The notes under the pieces: generated by a model | Databases searched by the model: none | What the model was told of the DNA's origin: nothing | The model's input: the letters and a program-made list of their open reading frames with translations, nothing else | Shown: positions 42,295-51,872 of the stretch, one piece after another | Position numbering within the stretch: position 1 is the first letter of the stretch | Layout of the letters: each line of letters begins with the position of its first letter | Assembly (NCBI RefSeq): GCF_031501865.1 | Contig: NZ_JARRCW010000001.1 | Location: 1,556,501-1,620,500 of the forward strand | Length of the DNA stretch: 64,000 nucleotides | Source of the DNA: Pseudovibrio sp. M1P-2-3 | GTDB lineage: Bacteria; Pseudomonadota; Alphaproteobacteria; Rhizobiales; Stappiaceae | Direction of reading: 5' to 3' | Program-made: the position numbers and the translations under genes

Positions 42295-45200
42295 TTGTCT
42301 TATCAGCAAGAGCGCCTCTGGTTTTTAGATCAGTTCGATAAGAACGCGGGTACTGCCTATCATGTGGAACCAATATTCCATCTGAAAGGTAACCTTGACT
42401 TAAGAGCTTTGGAAAAAGCGCTGCTAAAGCTAGTTGTCCGTCATGAGAGTTTGAGAACAGTTTTCATCGCTGGTGAGGATGGAGTACCTCACCAGAAGAT
42501 CATATCTCCCACTACTGCAAATTTCAGTCTGGAGATTCAAGAAGACTTTTCTGGAAATAAAGAGGGAATAAAAGCTCGCATCAGCGGTCTACTGGCTCGT
42601 CCGATTGATTTGGAGACAGGCCCAGTTTTCAGGGCGACTGTTATAAAACTATTTGATGGATCTCACCTTCTAATAATTGGAGGCCACCACATCATTTTAG
42701 ATGGCTGGTCTTTGGACGTTTTATATTCTGAATTAGAAGCGCTTTATGAAGAGGAGCTGGGCGGGCAGAAGGCAAATATTTTAGATTTACCTATGCACTA
42801 TGCCGATTACGCAGTGTGGCAACGAAGGACATATTCAGGGAAAGAGATAAAACAGGATATCGAATGGTGGAAAGAGGAGTTACAAGGACTACCTTCTACA
42901 ATCAATCTACCAGTTGACAGGCAGCGACCTAGCGCAATGAACTATCAAGGCGGCGCTGTTCCAATCTCTATTCCAACTGAGATAATAGAAGAAGCAAAGA
43001 AGTTAAGTCAGCGAGCTGATGCAACTCTGTTTATGGTTATTGAAACAGTGTTTGCTGTTTTACTATCCCGTCTTGGCGCTGGAGATGATTTTGTACTGGG
43101 TACTGCGGTCGCAGGGCGATCGCAGACAGATCTAGAAAGACTTTGTGGCTTCTTCGTCAACACAGTTGCCCTTCGCCAACGGATAAATCTAGACCGAACT
43201 GTATTTCAGCAATTGCAATTAAACCGAGAAATAACTCTTGATGCGTTCTCACATTCTGAAATTCCCTTTGAAGCCATAGTTGATGCTATTGCACCCGATC
43301 GCTCAATGGGACACGCACCTATTATTCAAGTTTTATGCGTTCTACAAAATACGCCAGAGGGTGAAGGCGACATAAGATTGCGCGACCTTTCGGCTTGCGC
43401 CTACCGAGAAACTCCAGTTGAAAAAATAAAATTTGAACTTTGTCTAGAGTTAACGGAAACTGTCGAAGGATTGATTGGTGAGCTAACGTACTCGTCTCAG
43501 TTGTTTAACGCAAGCACTGCGCAACATATTGGTTCTATGTTCGAGAACTTCTTTGCGGCAATGGTCAGCAGTACACAAACTGAGTTGTGGGAGCTCCCAT
43601 TACTGGGAGAGGAAGAAATAGAACTGGTCACCTCAACCTTCAATATTGCGAAAATGGATCAAGCTCCTGCCGCAAATATTACTAGCCTATTAGTAAAACA
43701 AGCCCACATGAGACCGGATTCAATAGCGCTTTTAGAAGGAGAGAAGAGCCTAACCTATGCGCAACTGGATGAGGACTCTGACCATCTGGCTCAGTACTTA
43801 CTTGGTTTGGCAGTCGGACCTGAAATGGTTGTCGGAGTTTGTTTACAAAGGTCAGTAGACCTAATTACGACGCTCTTTGCTCTGTTTAAAATAGGAGGGG
43901 GGTATATGCCCCTTGATCCTGACTACCCTGCGGAACGTCTCAACTTCATGGTGTCGGATGTTGCAGCGAAAGTAATCGTGACAGCCAGCCCTTTTATTGA
44001 GAAACTGAGGCCTGCGATAAAAGGTCTGAACACTACGTTTATTTGTTTAGATGCGCCGGAGGTTAGTTTTAAGATTAGTTCAAATTACGCGTTTGTACCT
44101 GCGCATCAGAAACCGATCGTTTCACCGGATAACCTCGCATACGTAATTTATACATCCGGCTCCACAGGGAGGCCAAAGGGGGTTGCGGTAAATCACCAGT
44201 GCGCTGTGCAGCTTGCAAAATTCCAAGGGGAAGACTTTCTTGGTGGCAAAGCGTTGAGGGTTGGCTGGTTTGCATCCATTGGGTTTGATGCATCAATATC
44301 GGAAGTTTTAATGACATTTTGGTGTGGAGGTAGCCTGATTACTATTCCCAACGAAGTCCGAAACAGCGGCAGAGACGTTATTGAGTTTATTGATAGTCAC
44401 AGAATTGAGGCCATTACTCTCCCTCCACTTTTTTTAAAGGATATCGTTAAAGCTAAACCATCTGGGCTGGAGTGCTTAGTAAACGCAGGGGATATAGCGC
44501 CGCCAGATGCTTCCAAACAGGCAGCAGAACTATTTGATTACATAAATGCCTATGGCCCAACGGAAAATACTGTTTGCGCAACTCGATTTCGAGTGCCACA
44601 AGATTTTGTAGGTGGCTCTGTCCCAATAGGATCGCCTATTTCCGGCACAGAAGCTTATGTCGTGGATGAGCATCTCCAACTGCTTCCTCTTGGTGTGCTA
44701 GGTGAACTCGTAGTCGGAGGACTTCAAGTTTCCCGCGGTTATGTAGGGCGATCAGGGTTGACTGCGGAGAGGTTCATTGCAGATCCATTTTCTGGAAGGG
44801 CGGGTGCCAGATTATATAAGACCGGAGATCTAGTCCGCTGGCTTGATAATGGCGACCTACAATATGTCGGCCGCTCCGACTTTCATGTCAAAATCCGCGG
44901 ATACCGCATTGAGCTGGGTGAGATCGAACAGGCCCTGACCTCGCAGCCGCAAGTCAAACAGGCCTTGGTCGTAGTCCATACCCGTACTGGGTCGGAACAA
45001 TACCAGTATCTGGTTGCCTACTATGTACCCTCAGATCCCGCATGCGATGGGGCAGACTTTGATGACACTTTACGCAAAGTCCTGTCTTCAACCCTTCCAG
45101 AGTATATGGTGCCCAGTGTATTTATCAAACTGATGGCCTTACCACTGACGGTCAGCGGAAAGCTGGACCGTAAGGCCCTTCCCGATCCAGAGACGGCCTT

Positions 45201-48200
45201 GAGTAAAGAGGCGTATGTTGCGCCGAAAAATGATCTGGAACGCCAGCTTTGTAACATATGGATGCAGGTGCTTGGGTTGAAACGTATCAGCGTAAACACA
45301 GGCTTCTTCAAAATTGGCGGCAACTCTATTCAAGCTATCCGGCTGGTGACACGGATTAATCAAGAACTTGGGCATCAACTGACAGTGGCAGCGATTTTTG
45401 AACATCGCACGATCGCGGCTTTGGCTGAAGCTCTAGGCCACACGTCAAGAGCCCAACTAGTCATCCCGAAGGCCGCCGAGAAGGCGCAGTATCCCCTGTC
45501 CTTTGCCCAAGAGCGTCTGTGGTTTATTGACCAGTATGAGGGAGGCATAAGCGCCTATCATTCCCCTAGGCTGTTCCGTCTGTCGGAAACGGTGAACTGT
45601 ACCGCCTTAAAAGTCAGTCTTGCTGCCATAGTTGCCCGCCACGAAGCCTTGCACAGCCATTTTATAAAAGATGCTGACGGGACCTATTATCAGAAAGTTT
45701 GCCAAGCTCCTTTCTTAGTAAATGAACATTTTTTGGAGGAAACTGAATGGGAAGACGCCCTCAAAGGCGCGATCTACCAGACCTTCGACCTTGAGAGAGA
45801 GCCTCCAATCCGGGCTACTATCTATACTGTCGGCGAGCAGGCCTATCTTCTAGTGGTCTTACACCACGTGGCGTTTGATGGCTGGTCCAGTCAGGTCCTC
45901 TTGAACGATCTTGCCCTATTCTACCACCACTACGTCCATGGGGCCCCACTGAAACTTCTGAAACTGACGATCCAATATAAGGACTTTGCTGTCTGGCAGC
46001 GCGGCTACCTGTCGGGTGAGCGCCTTCACACCCAACTGACCTACTGGAAAGAGCGTCTGGCCGGCTATGAGACGCTTGCCTTCCCAACGGACTTTCCGCG
46101 CCCTGCCCAGTTTGACTACAAGGGGGATGCAGTAACCTTTGCGCTGGATGCGGGCTTGTCGACAAAACTTCGAGCACTGGCTAAGGCGCGAAGGGTCAGT
46201 CTCGACACGTTGCTACGCAGTGCCTACGCAGTGCTGCTCAGCCGTACCAGCGGACAGAGCGATATTGTATTTGGCGCGGCCACAGCAAACCGGCACTACC
46301 CGCAGGTGGAAAACCTGATCGGTTTTTTCGTCAACACGCTTGCATTGCGGGTACAGGTGGCGGGGCGGCAGTCGTTTTCAGATCTGCTGCAAACTGTACA
46401 TCTGTATTTAAGTGAAGCCCAGCACTATCAGGATATCCCGTTTGAACTGCTGGTCAGTGCTCTGGAAGTTGAACGGGACCGCAGCCGTCATCCCATTTTT
46501 CAACACAGTTTTAGCCTGCAAAGTTTCCCCGGAAAGCAAATCGAAGGAGTAGAGCCCGTATCCTTGTACGACACGTTCAAGCGCGCGTTGTTCGACCTGA
46601 GTCTGTTTATGGATGCAAGTCTGGAGGCGATCACAGGGCGGATCGAATATGCGACCAGTCTGTTCACACAGGCTAGGATCAAGCGTTTTACTGAGCACTT
46701 TAAAATTCTGCTCACTGGCATCGTTGCAGCGCCGGAGCTACCGGTTTCTGATTATACGCTGCTGCCATCGCGAGAATACGATCTGGTGGTACGCGACTGG
46801 AACCAAACACACGCTCAGTACCCCAAAGACAAGACTTTGACTGATCTGTTTGAGGCGCAAGTTCTAAGAACGCCGGAACGTATTGCCGTGGCGTTTGAAG
46901 ACGAAGCACTCACTTACCTCGAGCTGAATGCTCGGGCAAATCAACTGGCCCACGCCATCTGCCGGGACTATCAAGCTCACGCTGGGGAGCCGCTTCGCCC
47001 TGACACCTTGATCGCACTTTTTCTGGAGCGCGGTCTGGGGAACGTAGTCAGTATTCTAGCGGTGCTCAAGGCCGGGGGAGCTTATCTTCCAATTGATCCG
47101 GACTATCCCAAGGCTCGGGCTTGTTTCATGTTGACAGACAGCCGTGTCCCGCTGCTGCTCACGCAACTGTGTCATGCCCCAAAGTTGAGGGTCTGGATAG
47201 AGGAGATGAGCAAGCCACCGCGCATAATCGCGATAGACGACAAGCACGCACTTGAGGAGTGTTGCTGCGCCAACTTGGGGTTAATCAGCGGTCCGCAAAA
47301 CCTTGCCTATGTAATCTACACATCAGGTACAACCGGAAAACCCAAGGGAGTCATGGTAGCACAGCAATCGGTTATTAACCTTGCCCAAAATGAAACATCT
47401 ACCCTCGGTCTGGTAGGGAATGACCATGTGCTGCAATATGCCTCGTTTGGTTTTGACGCATCTGTTTCTGAATTATTTGCCCCATTAGTAACCGGTTCCT
47501 CTTTGTATATTTGTCCAAAAGTATTGCAGGCTGAGAATATTAAGTTTTCAGAGTATCTGGTTAACAACAAAATTACACTGGCTACAGTCCCACCCCAATT
47601 ACTTAAAGTACTGTCGCATCGCGAAATTCCAGAATTGAAGACTTTGGTAATTGCGGGAGAGGCCTGCGAACTATCAGTGATGAAGTTCTGGTCAAAGGGG
47701 CGAACCCTGATCAACGCGTACGGGCCGACGGAAAGCACTGTTTGCGCATCGAGGCATCCCTATAAAACTGGCGACAGCAATACCAACATCGGCAAACCTT
47801 TGGCCAATATCACTTGCTATGTACTCGACCCTTATCTTGAGCCGGTTGCTGTTGGCGCATTTGGGGAGCTTTACATTGGCGGGGTCGGTCTGGCCCGAGG
47901 ATATCTGAACCGTCCAGGCTTGACCAGCGTACGCTTTATTGCCAATCCCTTTGCTTGTGAAGACGACCTCACCAATGGCCACACCCGGCTGTATAAAACC
48001 GGTGATCTGGTCCGCTGGCTCGACAACGGAGACTTACAGTATGTTGGCCGCACAGATTTTCAGGTCAAGATCCGAGGATATCGCATTGAGCTGAGTGGAG
48101 TCGAACAGGCCCTGACTTCACAGGCGCAAGTCAAACAAGCGGTGGTTGTGGCCCAGACTCGCCCGGGAGCGGAGCAAAGCCAGTATCTGGCGGCGTACTA

Positions 48201-51066
48201 TGTGCCCTCGCAAGAGGCACAACAGACACTGCTCAGCACCCATACCAAAGACGCTGTTGAGGCTTGGAAAGGACTGTATCAATCAGCCTATGAACGAGAT
48301 ACAGCGGAGGACAAAACCTTTGACATTGCTGGCTGGGAAAGCTCGTTTACAGGCCAACCCATCCTGGAAAGTGGGATGAGGGAGTGGGTAGCGGCAACGA
48401 TTGAACGCATCACAGCACTTGAGCCAAAGCATATTCTGGAAATCGGCTGTGGTACGGGGTTGTTGCTTTACCCACTGCTAGACGTATGCGAGCACTATAC
48501 AGCCACGGATTTTTCCGAAGCTGCAATCTCTCGGCTTAAGAAAACGGTTGTCGCACTTGGCAAAGCCGACAAGATCACCGGACTTGTGTGCGATGCGGAC
48601 GCAGTTGGCACGCTGTGTAGAGATACTTCAGTCGATACTGTAGTTATAAATTCGGTCGTACAGTACTTCCCCGGCCTAGCTTATTTCGAGCAGGTATTGG
48701 AAGATGCAATCAGTTGCATTCAAGACCATGGAACAATCTTTATTGGCGATGTGCGTGACCACCGCCTGCTGGAGAGCTTCCACTTCGCAGTTCAGGCGTA
48801 TCTGGCCCCCGAATCCCGATTGGGTGAGGCCCAAAAACGGGCCCGCTGGTTGGCCTATCGAGATAAGGAACTCCTGCTTAACCCTGAGTATTTTATCAAA
48901 CTCACCACAGATCATCCTGCTGTTTCACATGTCCAAATCTTGCCCAAGCGCGGGGACGCAAACCATGAGATGAACCGGTTCCGCTACGATGTCATCCTCA
49001 AGATTGATCGGGCACCTGCCAAATCTATACCAGTCCTGACACTTCCCCGCTTCAGCTATTCGCAGAGTGAAAACCTTAGCTCTTGGTTGCAAGATCACAT
49101 GTCTGGAGGCGGTCTGATCATTGATGGTTATCCCAACAAACGGGTCTGGGCTAATTGTCAAGCATTATATCAAGAAGGGGCCGCACCCAGTTTGACGCGG
49201 GTATCCGAGGTTCTGACAACTGTAGACTTTAAGGCTGATGGTATTCTGGACATTGAGGCTTTACATAGTTTTGCAAGGGACAATCACCAGAGTCTGGAGA
49301 TATTCCTGGATCCTCGGTCTGGAAAAGCAGATCAATTTACACTCCTGTTCCGCCCACTCAAAGAAACGGAGGTGCAGGAAATCTTCACTGACCATCTGTT
49401 TGAGCATATCACCACCTCGGATCAGCTCTTCAGCAACATTCCTTACACAGCACAGCGGGCTGAACTTACCCAAACCCTACGCGCAGCCCTGTCCTCAACT
49501 TTTCCCGACTACATGGTGCCAAGTATTTTTGTCGAGCTGAATGCGATACCATTAACGGTCAACGGCAAGCTGGACCGTAAGGCACTTCCTGCGCCAGAGG
49601 TAGTCTTAAGTGAAGAGGCGTATTCCGCACCACGCAGTGATGTGGAGCGTCAACTCAGCTCCATCTGGTCGCAGGTACTCGGCTTGGTGAGGATCGGGGT
49701 GAATACAAACTTCTTCAAAGTTGGCGGCGACTCTATTCAAGCTATCCGGCTGGTGACACAAATTAATAGCCAATTTAGGCTCCAGTTGACCGTGGCAACA
49801 GTATTTGAATATCCAACTATTTCAAAGCTTGCAGAAAGACTGGATGTTGGTGTTGATGAGCCATTAAGGTCTGGTCTTCCTCTTGCCCGAAAGGACATCA
49901 ACCGTATTGAAGGCTTCCCTCCTCCGCAAAAAGGAACTCCAGAAACATTAAAAGATGATAGCACCGTTTTACTTACAGGAGCTACGGGATTTCTTGGCCG
50001 CTACCTACTACGAGACTTATTGGCTACGACGAATACAAAGGTAAAATGCCTGGTGCGAGGAGACACTCCAGAACACGCAAGAACTCGCCTTCTCACTGCT
50101 TTGTCGAGTGTCGAACCTAAACACTTATCTGCCATAACACTTCAGCGAATTGAGGTCATCAATGGAGATTTTTCGGAGCCCAAACTCAATTTATCAGATT
50201 CGCTTTGGAACCAGCTCTGCGAAGAAACAGACCTTATATTGCACAATGGAGCAGAGGTGAACACTGTAAAGCCCTATTCTTCACTGCGCTGCCCCAATGT
50301 GATCAGTCTTTATAACCTGCTCTCACTCATGACAGAAGGTCGTCCTAAGAAGTTACACTTTATCTCAACGATGGGTGTGTTTGCCGGTATTGCATCAGGT
50401 AAGGTTGAGGAAACAACTTCCCTATCTGACCATCCCCCAATGAATACGGGTTATGCTCTATCAAAATGGGTTTGTGAGCAAATACTCGCTCAGGCTAGGG
50501 AACGTGGCTTTAATGTTAACTGGCACCGTCCTGGCCTGATCATTGGCGATTCTAATACGGGTTATTATGATGCCCGGAACTCTGGAACAGCATTTATTCA
50601 GTTAGCCAAAGAAGTTAGAGCGGTTCCAGACTTACCGGCTGGTATTATTTGGATTAACGTGAACCGGGCTTCCTCGATGATCTTGGAGGCCGTGTTTGAA
50701 GATAAAGAAGTTCAAATGCCAACCCATATCTTTGAGTATTCTGCTCCAACGGCTGAAACTGTCGTTGAAGCCGCACGTAGGGCAGGACTAAACCTGCAAC
50801 CGGTGAAATGGAAATGGTGGTACAAGCGTGTTCAAAAACAGGTACGAAAAACGCCAAACCATCCAGCTACATGGTTCGTGTCGCAGTTCCTTGACCCAAA
50901 TCGTAATGTTCAAAAAGACACCGCAGACACTCACGAGAAACTAACTATTGGACCTATGGGTACAGTGTTTATTGATGGTCAAATTTCATCACGGCATGGA
51001 CCAAAGGTGGATAACGACATGGTAGGCCAACTAGTTGAACCCATACGTTGGCGGTTAATGCACTGA
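42295..51066 (+). CDS. dimodular NRPS, C-A-PCP-C-A(MT)-PCP-reductase, 5' end removed at the IS3 junction
   Basis: 2923 residues counted from a TTG at 42295 that is really the Leu of the C1 motif PLSYQQERLW; no ribosome site or ATG lies nearby, and the pre-insertion frame has TGA just outside the IS. Order: C1 (HHIILDG ~131; FFVNT), A1 (YTSGSTGRPKG ~618; YGPTE; YKTGDLVRW), PCP1 (GGNSI ~1010), C2 (HHVAFDG ~1190), A2 (YTSGTTGKPKG ~1675) split by a methyltransferase (EIGCGTG ~2047; NSVVQYFPG; IGDVRDHRLL), PCP2 (GGDSI ~2477), thioester reductase (TGATGFLG ~2560; YALSK ~2720). Both A domains read as DASTVAAVCK, a code assigned to Tyr. Expected activity: couple two aromatic residues, N-methylate the second and release an aldehyde by NADPH reduction. 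All core residues look intact apart from the missing start. Confidence 0.9.
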   Translation: MSYQQERLWFLDQFDKNAGTAYHVEPIFHLKGNLDLRALEKALLKLVVRHESLRTVFIAGEDGVPHQKIISPTTANFSLEIQEDFSGNKEGIKARISGLLARPIDLETGPVFRATVIKLFDGSHLLIIGGHHIILDGWSLDVLYSELEALYEEELGGQKANILDLPMHYADYAVWQRRTYSGKEIKQDIEWWKEELQGLPSTINLPVDRQRPSAMNYQGGAVPISIPTEIIEEAKKLSQRADATLFMVIETVFAVLLSRLGAGDDFVLGTAVAGRSQTDLERLCGFFVNTVALRQRINLDRTVFQQLQLNREITLDAFSHSEIPFEAIVDAIAPDRSMGHAPIIQVLCVLQNTPEGEGDIRLRDLSACAYRETPVEKIKFELCLELTETVEGLIGELTYSSQLFNASTAQHIGSMFENFFAAMVSSTQTELWELPLLGEEEIELVTSTFNIAKMDQAPAANITSLLVKQAHMRPDSIALLEGEKSLTYAQLDEDSDHLAQYLLGLAVGPEMVVGVCLQRSVDLITTLFALFKIGGGYMPLDPDYPAERLNFMVSDVAAKVIVTASPFIEKLRPAIKGLNTTFICLDAPEVSFKISSNYAFVPAHQKPIVSPDNLAYVIYTSGSTGRPKGVAVNHQCAVQLAKFQGEDFLGGKALRVGWFASIGFDASISEVLMTFWCGGSLITIPNEVRNSGRDVIEFIDSHRIEAITLPPLFLKDIVKAKPSGLECLVNAGDIAPPDASKQAAELFDYINAYGPTENTVCATRFRVPQDFVGGSVPIGSPISGTEAYVVDEHLQLLPLGVLGELVVGGLQVSRGYVGRSGLTAERFIADPFSGRAGARLYKTGDLVRWLDNGDLQYVGRSDFHVKIRGYRIELGEIEQALTSQPQVKQALVVVHTRTGSEQYQYLVAYYVPSDPACDGADFDDTLRKVLSSTLPEYMVPSVFIKLMALPLTVSGKLDRKALPDPETALSKEAYVAPKNDLERQLCNIWMQVLGLKRISVNTGFFKIGGNSIQAIRLVTRINQELGHQLTVAAIFEHRTIAALAEALGHTSRAQLVIPKAAEKAQYPLSFAQERLWFIDQYEGGISAYHSPRLFRLSETVNCTALKVSLAAIVARHEALHSHFIKDADGTYYQKVCQAPFLVNEHFLEETEWEDALKGAIYQTFDLEREPPIRATIYTVGEQAYLLVVLHHVAFDGWSSQVLLNDLALFYHHYVHGAPLKLLKLTIQYKDFAVWQRGYLSGERLHTQLTYWKERLAGYETLAFPTDFPRPAQFDYKGDAVTFALDAGLSTKLRALAKARRVSLDTLLRSAYAVLLSRTSGQSDIVFGAATANRHYPQVENLIGFFVNTLALRVQVAGRQSFSDLLQTVHLYLSEAQHYQDIPFELLVSALEVERDRSRHPIFQHSFSLQSFPGKQIEGVEPVSLYDTFKRALFDLSLFMDASLEAITGRIEYATSLFTQARIKRFTEHFKILLTGIVAAPELPVSDYTLLPSREYDLVVRDWNQTHAQYPKDKTLTDLFEAQVLRTPERIAVAFEDEALTYLELNARANQLAHAICRDYQAHAGEPLRPDTLIALFLERGLGNVVSILAVLKAGGAYLPIDPDYPKARACFMLTDSRVPLLLTQLCHAPKLRVWIEEMSKPPRIIAIDDKHALEECCCANLGLISGPQNLAYVIYTSGTTGKPKGVMVAQQSVINLAQNETSTLGLVGNDHVLQYASFGFDASVSELFAPLVTGSSLYICPKVLQAENIKFSEYLVNNKITLATVPPQLLKVLSHREIPELKTLVIAGEACELSVMKFWSKGRTLINAYGPTESTVCASRHPYKTGDSNTNIGKPLANITCYVLDPYLEPVAVGAFGELYIGGVGLARGYLNRPGLTSVRFIANPFACEDDLTNGHTRLYKTGDLVRWLDNGDLQYVGRTDFQVKIRGYRIELSGVEQALTSQAQVKQAVVVAQTRPGAEQSQYLAAYYVPSQEAQQTLLSTHTKDAVEAWKGLYQSAYERDTAEDKTFDIAGWESSFTGQPILESGMREWVAATIERITALEPKHILEIGCGTGLLLYPLLDVCEHYTATDFSEAAISRLKKTVVALGKADKITGLVCDADAVGTLCRDTSVDTVVINSVVQYFPGLAYFEQVLEDAISCIQDHGTIFIGDVRDHRLLESFHFAVQAYLAPESRLGEAQKRARWLAYRDKELLLNPEYFIKLTTDHPAVSHVQILPKRGDANHEMNRFRYDVILKIDRAPAKSIPVLTLPRFSYSQSENLSSWLQDHMSGGGLIIDGYPNKRVWANCQALYQEGAAPSLTRVSEVLTTVDFKADGILDIEALHSFARDNHQSLEIFLDPRSGKADQFTLLFRPLKETEVQEIFTDHLFEHITTSDQLFSNIPYTAQRAELTQTLRAALSSTFPDYMVPSIFVELNAIPLTVNGKLDRKALPAPEVVLSEEAYSAPRSDVERQLSSIWSQVLGLVRIGVNTNFFKVGGDSIQAIRLVTQINSQFRLQLTVATVFEYPTISKLAERLDVGVDEPLRSGLPLARKDINRIEGFPPPQKGTPETLKDDSTVLLTGATGFLGRYLLRDLLATTNTKVKCLVRGDTPEHARTRLLTALSSVEPKHLSAITLQRIEVINGDFSEPKLNLSDSLWNQLCEETDLILHNGAEVNTVKPYSSLRCPNVISLYNLLSLMTEGRPKKLHFISTMGVFAGIASGKVEETTSLSDHPPMNTGYALSKWVCEQILAQARERGFNVNWHRPGLIIGDSNTGYYDARNSGTAFIQLAKEVRAVPDLPAGIIWINVNRASSMILEAVFEDKEVQMPTHIFEYSAPTAETVVEAARRAGLNLQPVKWKWWYKRVQKQVRKTPNHPATWFVSQFLDPNRNVQKDTADTHEKLTIGPMGTVFIDGQISSRHGPKVDNDMVGQLVEPIRWRLMH

Positions 51067-51170
51067 ATGTTCTTGAGACTATAAGGGGTAGTGATGGAAT
51101 AGATGCCTCTCCCGGCGTATTTCTGCAATACAGAGCAGAGTGTAGCTTTTGGAAAAAGAGGGACGCAACC

Positions 51171-51293
51171 ATGAAGAACCTTGCCGTTGTTGGAGTTGAT
51201 TTATCAAAGAGCGTTTTTCTGGCGCTTAACAAAGGGTTTGACGTAAATCGGCACAATCAAGCGAACCTCGTGCCCAGCTTTCCCAGACATTAA
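51171..51293 (+). pseudogene. IS110-family transposase N-terminal remnant
   Basis: MKNLAVVGVDLSKSVFLAL is the N-terminus of IS110-type (DEDD) transposases, holding the first catalytic Asp in GVDLSK. After ~20 residues similarity is lost and a stop follows at 51293. With the IS3 copy on the other side, the NRPS is flanked by mobile elements. Confidence 0.72.
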
Positions 51294-51530
51294 AAAATCA
51301 CCTGCAAAATACTTGATCTAGGCCTTGCGTTCAGCGGTAAGTTTGAACCGGCATCACCGACCCGGATTACTCACAGTCTAATGAGTTTCTATTGAGTTCA
51401 GCACAACGATAAGAGCGGGCTTTGGAAGGGGAATGTTAGGTAAATGACGCTCAAACAGGGCTTAAATGGGTACTTTTTGGCAATATGAAAATGGGGGTTT
51501 TTTATGTAATTACAGACACTTAAAATTATC
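51294..51530. other. non-coding tail of the island
   Basis: No ORF with support. Nothing further recognised before the tRNA-Cys remnant. Confidence 0.4.
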
Positions 51531-51531
51531 T

Positions 51532-51590
51532 GTGTAGTGGATTTGCTATCCGTTGCGTTACCACTCTGCCACGATGCCTAACCAGTGGTG
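51532..51590 (+). repeat. degenerate tRNA-Cys fragment (attR candidate)
   Basis: Partial copy of the 5' half of the tRNA-Cys at 29130-29203 plus its 12-base 5' flank (TAACCAGTGGTG identical). Transitions such as CCGC to CCGT and a changed anticodon-loop base (GCAATCC to GCTATCC) show it has decayed and cannot encode a tRNA. The T-arm and 3' acceptor half are gone. Same orientation as the intact gene. Confidence 0.78.
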
Positions 51591-51872
51591 CGGGAGGCTT
51601 TGCGGTATTTTTGCCTGTTAGCCAAGCGCTTTTGCAAAAAACTGGCGTAAGGCTTGTGTAAAATGCACTTTTCCACCGCTTCAAGCCTGCCAAAAAGGGA
51701 AGCTTGCGGAGTATGTGTAATGCCTCTTCCGTTAAGGCCTTGTAAAGCCTCATATAAAGCAAGCTGTTTGTTGACTTGCCATTTGAGGTAGATTTCATGG
51801 CAAGTTCGCTTGTCATTCGGCTTCGAGAGCGATATTGAACGCATAACTATCTAATTTGGGATTGAGGGCGTT

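Noticed and set aside
37646-51066. A colibactin-type gene cluster
   Set aside because: Only a ClbS-like gene and one NRPS are present; no PKS, ClbP peptidase or MATE exporter is seen.
51578-51844. 88-codon minus-strand ORF before pcm
   Set aside because: It starts at the pcm promoter side and runs into the tRNA-Cys remnant. No family pattern.
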